Part shown: piece after piece, positions 60,955 through 64,000 of the stretch
Layout of the letters: each line of letters starts with the position of its first letter
Numbering within the stretch: the first letter of the stretch is position 1
Assembly (NCBI RefSeq): GCF_005796205.1
Contig: NZ_VAHN01000006.1
Span: 124,001 to 188,000, forward strand
Length of the DNA stretch: 64,000 nucleotides
Direction of reading: 5' to 3'
Source: Pseudarthrobacter sp. NamE2
GTDB taxonomy: Bacteria; Actinomycetota; Actinomycetes; Actinomycetales; Micrococcaceae
Notes under the pieces: generated by a model
Told to the model about the DNA's origin: nothing
Databases searched by the model: none
The model's input: only the letters and a program-made list of their open reading frames with translations
Made by a program: the position numbers and the translations under genes

Positions 60955-61809
60955 TCACGGGCACCCGGTCGCCCCCCCGCGGCCGGCCACGTCGAGGAGG
61001 GCACCGACGAGTTCGGGACCCAGCCCCAGTGCTGCATCGTTGTGGTCCGCCGCCGCTACCTCCACCTCGATGACGTAGTTTCCGGCGTCCCTGGCCGCCT
61101 GAGCCACGTCCCGGCTCTGCTGTGCGGGCACGATAGTGTCCGCGCTCCCGTAGACCACGGCGATCGGGATGTCCGCTCGCACTACGTTCTCGCGTACCGG
61201 GTAGTGATCGCGAAGCATCCAGCCCACCGGCACGCCGTAGGCTGCCCGGCCGACGTCGGCGAGCGAGGTAAAAGGTGAGCGCAGCAGCATCGCGGCTGGA
61301 GGGTGCTCGGTGGCGAGCTCCGTAACCACCCCGGCGCCGATGCTCTCCCCGAAATAGACAAGCGAGCCCGCCGGTACTCCTGCCGCACCTGTCAGGAACT
61401 CGCGAGCGGCGCGGACATCGCGCGCGAGACCGTCCTCGGACGGGTGCCCGGGATTCGTCGCGTAACCGCGATAGTCGAAGAGCAGCACGCCGAACCCAAG
61501 CTCGCTGATCGCTCGTCCCAGCCCTGCCCGATAAGCCCGGTTGCCGCCGTTGCCCGGTGCGACGAGCACCGTCGCGCGGCAAGCGACTGCGGCTGGCAAA
61601 TACCAGGCACCGAGCTCGAGGCCGTCACTCGTCGTGAGCGTGACTTCCTGGGCTCCGGGCAACAGCTCGGCGGCCGGGCGTGGCTGGCCGCGGTCGGGAA
61701 AATAAATGAGCGAGCGTTGGAAGAACCACGGCATGCCAACCAAGAGCCCGACGACGACGAACACGGTCACGATCGGCACGATCCTTCCCACCGTCAACCT
61801 TCTCGCCAC
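60955..61809 (-). CDS. Alpha/beta hydrolase with N-terminal membrane anchor
   Basis: 284 residues from GTG 61809 (start uncertain; the frame is open to 61926). Membrane segment IVPIVTVFVVVGLLVGMPWF, then the BEM46/S33-like hydrolase fold: LVAPGNGGNRAYRAG oxyanion region, nucleophile Ser in YFGESIGAGV, Asp in VVYGSADTIVP and His in VAAADHNDAAL. The substrate is unknown. The 145 nt to the truncated VOC gene contain no gene. Confidence 0.85.
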   Translation of the reverse strand: MARRLTVGRIVPIVTVFVVVGLLVGMPWFFQRSLIYFPDRGQPRPAAELLPGAQEVTLTTSDGLELGAWYLPAAVACRATVLVAPGNGGNRAYRAGLGRAISELGFGVLLFDYRGYATNPGHPSEDGLARDVRAAREFLTGAAGVPAGSLVYFGESIGAGVVTELATEHPPAAMLLRSPFTSLADVGRAAYGVPVGWMLRDHYPVRENVVRADIPIAVVYGSADTIVPAQQSRDVAQAARDAGNYVIEVEVAAADHNDAALGLGPELVGALLDVAGRGGATGCP

Positions 61810-61926
61810 CGTCTTATGATCGCAGCGCGGTTCCCGCCGCACATGGCACGTGACCCACGACCTGATCACCGACCGCTGACGCACGCCGTCGAGCATGCCA
61901 AGACCAGACCGAGAATCATGATGCAC

Positions 61927-62252
61927 TCGAGATACTTCCGATGGCGAGGCCTTGGCCCTTACTTAATCCTTATCTTGGCCCTTACCTAATCCTTAAATGT
62001 TGCATCCTTCAGGTCCGAAGCGGCAAACAGCAGAGGAGCAGTGACTTCAAATGAGCCGTAAGCTTTCGACATAAGCGAACCGCAGGTTTCCGTTACAAAA
62101 TCTGCCCCCTAGGGTTGCCCCGGAGCTGACCACAAGCACGGCCGCTCACTCCCCACCGTCCAGTAAGTGATTACGCTGCAAGCATCAGGGCATCTCACGG
62201 CAACAGCGGGAGCTTAACCAGTTGCCGGGTACAACTACCGAAGGGAATCGGC
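61927..62252. other. Intergenic region with a 23-bp tandem repeat
   Basis: Two adjacent 23-nt units (61951-61973 and 61974-61996), each beginning CTTGGCCCTTAC and differing at two positions, lie here. The rest up to the RibD-like gene carries its promoter and GAAGGGAAT ribosome site. No gene seen. Confidence 0.5.
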
Positions 62253-62858
62253 ATGCGCACCGTCATTGTTAGCAACATCGTTTCTTTGGACGGCTTTTAT
62301 GCCGCCCCTAATGGCAGTCCACTCGTACTGAACATGGATGAAGCCTTTGACGAATACAACCGTGAACGAATTGAAGCCGCAGATATTGTTCTCCTGGGCC
62401 GGAACTCATTCGAGGGATTCAGCGCCTACTGGCCTAACGTGGCCAATGCCCCGGCAGACCCCGGCAACCGCGCACTCAGTGAGAACAACCGGCGAATTAG
62501 CAGCGCGTACAACTCCCTTTGCAAAGTGGTCGTCTCAGATAACCTCAAAATCTCACCCGACAACCCATGGGCAAAAAGCACCACAGTCATCCCGAGAACG
62601 GCCACTGCTGCATGGCTCGAGGCAGCCCAGAACGAAGGTGACCGGGACATCCTCATCTTTGCAAGCCGGATCATGTGGAACGGCTTGCTCAGCCGAGACC
62701 TGATCGACGAGCTGCATCTTATGGTGAGTCCGGCAGCGCTCGTCGAAGGCGTGCCCATCTTTGACGTCCCTGCATCGCTCAACCTGATGGATAGCCGCAG
62801 GTTCCCAAACTCGAACAATGTGCTCCTTCGTTATTCAACAAGGGGACACCTCACTTGA
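62253..62858 (+). CDS. Dihydrofolate reductase/RibD C-terminal-like protein
   Basis: 201 residues of the RibD_C/DHFR-like family common in actinobacteria: NIVSLDGFYAAPNG, DEYNRERIEAADIVLLGRNSFEGF, KVVVSDNLKISPDNPW and DLIDELHLMVSPAALVEGVPIF. Members are NAD(P)H-dependent reductases of undefined substrates. Single gene with its own ribosome site. Confidence 0.88.
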   Translation: MRTVIVSNIVSLDGFYAAPNGSPLVLNMDEAFDEYNRERIEAADIVLLGRNSFEGFSAYWPNVANAPADPGNRALSENNRRISSAYNSLCKVVVSDNLKISPDNPWAKSTTVIPRTATAAWLEAAQNEGDRDILIFASRIMWNGLLSRDLIDELHLMVSPAALVEGVPIFDVPASLNLMDSRRFPNSNNVLLRYSTRGHLT

Positions 62859-63157
62859 GTTCCGGTAGCTGGCCTACAAGTGAATTATGTACGGGCGGAA
62901 CATTTTGTAGGGGACGCCCACTGTCTCATCTATGGATCCTTCACCAAGACCGAAACGGCCTGGTTGCCAGGAGCCTTCGGAGCCCTGCATTCCAGCGTTC
63001 AGCGAACCCTTCATCGTCTCAACAATGTGTCTCCTCTGGTCGATTCTCAATAAAAGGGAAAGTGGCCTTGGATGAGCCAAGGTAGGCGCTTTGGGGAGTA
63101 TCTGATGTCACCCATTTGCCACGCTCGCACTTGCCATCTCAGCGAAGGCACCAGGGC
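62859..63157. other. Spacer between the RibD-like gene and the convergent resolvase
   Basis: About 300 nt. A minus-strand frame (63080-62874) has an ATG but no recognised family and no ribosome site, so it is not called. Confidence 0.35.
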
Positions 63158-63724
63158 CTAACTGTCCTGGCGCGCCAGAGCTCGCGTCAAGGACGAAACG
63201 CTTACGCTGAGCCGCTCAGCAGTTTCCTTCAAAGTCTTCCCTTCACTGCGCAACTGCCGGGCCGTTTCCAGTTTCCCTGGCGTCATCGAACGGGGTCGCC
63301 CTCCGAGCCGGCCCCGCGCTTTCGCTGCAGCCAGCCCGGCCTTTGTTCTTTCCGACAGCCGAGATCGTTCGTATTCGGCAAGGGAAGCGAACATGTCAAA
63401 GATGAGCTTTCCATGGGCACTGGTTGTATCCAACCAGGGTTCAGCTAGGGAACGAAAGCCTATCCCCCGCTGACCCAGCACCGTGACGATGTCAGCAAGA
63501 TCGGAGGTACTACGGCCTAGTCTGGTCAGGTCCGCGACCAACAGCACATTTCCCGGCTGCAGATAATCCAAGCAATCCTTCCACCGGGCCCTTGCCTGAG
63601 TGGCGCCGGATGCGTACTCCTGGAAGACGCGAACTGCTCCGGCTGCCACCAGCGCGTCCACCTGCGAATCGAGCGACTGACCACGAGTACTGACCCTTGC
63701 ATAGCCGATTATGTTCCTGGACAC
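63158..63724 (-). CDS. Serine recombinase (resolvase/invertase family)
   Basis: 188 residues: catalytic domain with the nucleophile Ser12 in IGYARVSTRGQSLDSQ, the LLVADLTRLGRST motif, HGKLIFDMFASLAEYERSRLSERTKAGL linker helix, GRLGGRP, and a C-terminal HTH (EGKTLKETAERLSVSVSSLTRAL). This is the small Tn3-resolvase/invertase type. No transposase of a Tn3 element is in the window. Confidence 0.93.
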   Translation of the reverse strand: MSRNIIGYARVSTRGQSLDSQVDALVAAGAVRVFQEYASGATQARARWKDCLDYLQPGNVLLVADLTRLGRSTSDLADIVTVLGQRGIGFRSLAEPWLDTTSAHGKLIFDMFASLAEYERSRLSERTKAGLAAAKARGRLGGRPRSMTPGKLETARQLRSEGKTLKETAERLSVSVSSLTRALARQDS

Positions 63725-64000
63725 GTCAAAAACCCTCCCATCAGCCTTTTGACCGGTTTTCTTTTCGGCAACCAGTTTTGACTAAGACTAGGAGCGCTTT
63801 TTTCAACTTTTTCGAAGGCTTGCCGACGGCAAGTCAGAAACGGTCGTTATTGGCCTCTCCGGATCCTTCTGCAACAGCTGAAGACTGCGCTCACTCCTGC
63901 CTACCCCTCCCCCACTGCGCCACTCAGCGTTGGCAGTGCCAGCGAACGACCGATTCGCGGGAAAGTCGAACGGAGGTGCGCGGGCACCATGCCAGCCCAG
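63725..64000. other. Resolvase upstream region, possible res site
   Basis: AT-rich for this window, with runs of T and a 15-nt palindrome CTTGCCG-A-CGGCAAG (63819-63833). Resolvases usually act at res sites just upstream of their gene, so this palindrome and its surroundings are the candidate. No gene is seen before the window end. Confidence 0.4.

Noticed and set aside
62874..63080. Minus-strand 68-codon frame before the resolvase gene
   Set aside because: ATG start, but no ribosome site and no recognisable pattern; could not be supported.

Overview
The window looks like a stretch of a high-GC actinobacterial replicon, most like the Micrococcaceae (Arthrobacter, Paenarthrobacter, Pseudarthrobacter). 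The evidence is the codon usage, frequent GTG/TTG starts, the LacI/IclR regulator types, actinobacterial families (DUF4192, ANTAR, DUF2188) and the gene content. The middle third carries a MobA-like relaxase, a MobC-like protein, a plasmid-type SSB, small excisionase-like HTH proteins and a ParB-like protein. I therefore infer a mobilizable plasmid or an integrated plasmid-like element. No replication initiator and no ParA are visible, so this is inference, not proof.

Layout. 1-20.5 kb is catabolic. First comes a glucuronate-type operon: LacI remnant, uxaC, fructuronate reductase, ManD-type mannonate dehydratase, gntK-like kinase. An IclR regulator then diverges from a tripartite tricarboxylate transporter (tctB-tctA-tctC) with an RraA-like aldolase and an NAD-dependent dehydrogenase. 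Next, a LacI regulator plus a Gfo/Idh/MocA oxidoreductase diverge from an alpha-galactoside operon (two ABC permeases, a lipoprotein binding protein, GH36 alpha-galactosidase, galE). The ABC ATPase is not encoded here, so a shared ATPase elsewhere must power the importer. 20.8-29.1 kb is a lower-GC accessory block with a defence-like flavour: a HIRAN-plus-HTH protein, an unknown protein, a YhcG/DUF1016 nuclease-like protein and a very large TPR protein with a C-terminal PIN-like domain.

29.2-44.4 kb is the plasmid-like backbone: mobilization genes with a probable oriT, SSB coupled to an NrdH-type redoxin, HTH proteins, DUF2188, ParB-like and DUF4192 proteins, and an IS110-family element. Two of these genes share a duplicated leader of about 415 bp, and several palindromic terminators are repeated. 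At 44.4 kb an ATP-dependent DNA ligase gene is split. Its first 45 codons lie before 44580 and the rest resumes at 51028, in perfect register. The 6.4-kb insert carries two tyrosine recombinases, a TIGR02391 protein, small membrane proteins and its own complete, diverged DNA ligase. This is the most striking object in the window.

52-64 kb holds stress and housekeeping accessory genes: an SRAP protein, a PRC-barrel/DUF2382 protein, a frameshifted GH26-like glycosidase, an ANTAR regulator overlapping an HPt-like protein that lacks its histidine, a small STAS-like protein, a TrkH/TrkA-type potassium system, a truncated VOC protein, an alpha/beta hydrolase, a RibD-like reductase and a serine resolvase. 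No rRNA, intact tRNA or CRISPR array was seen.
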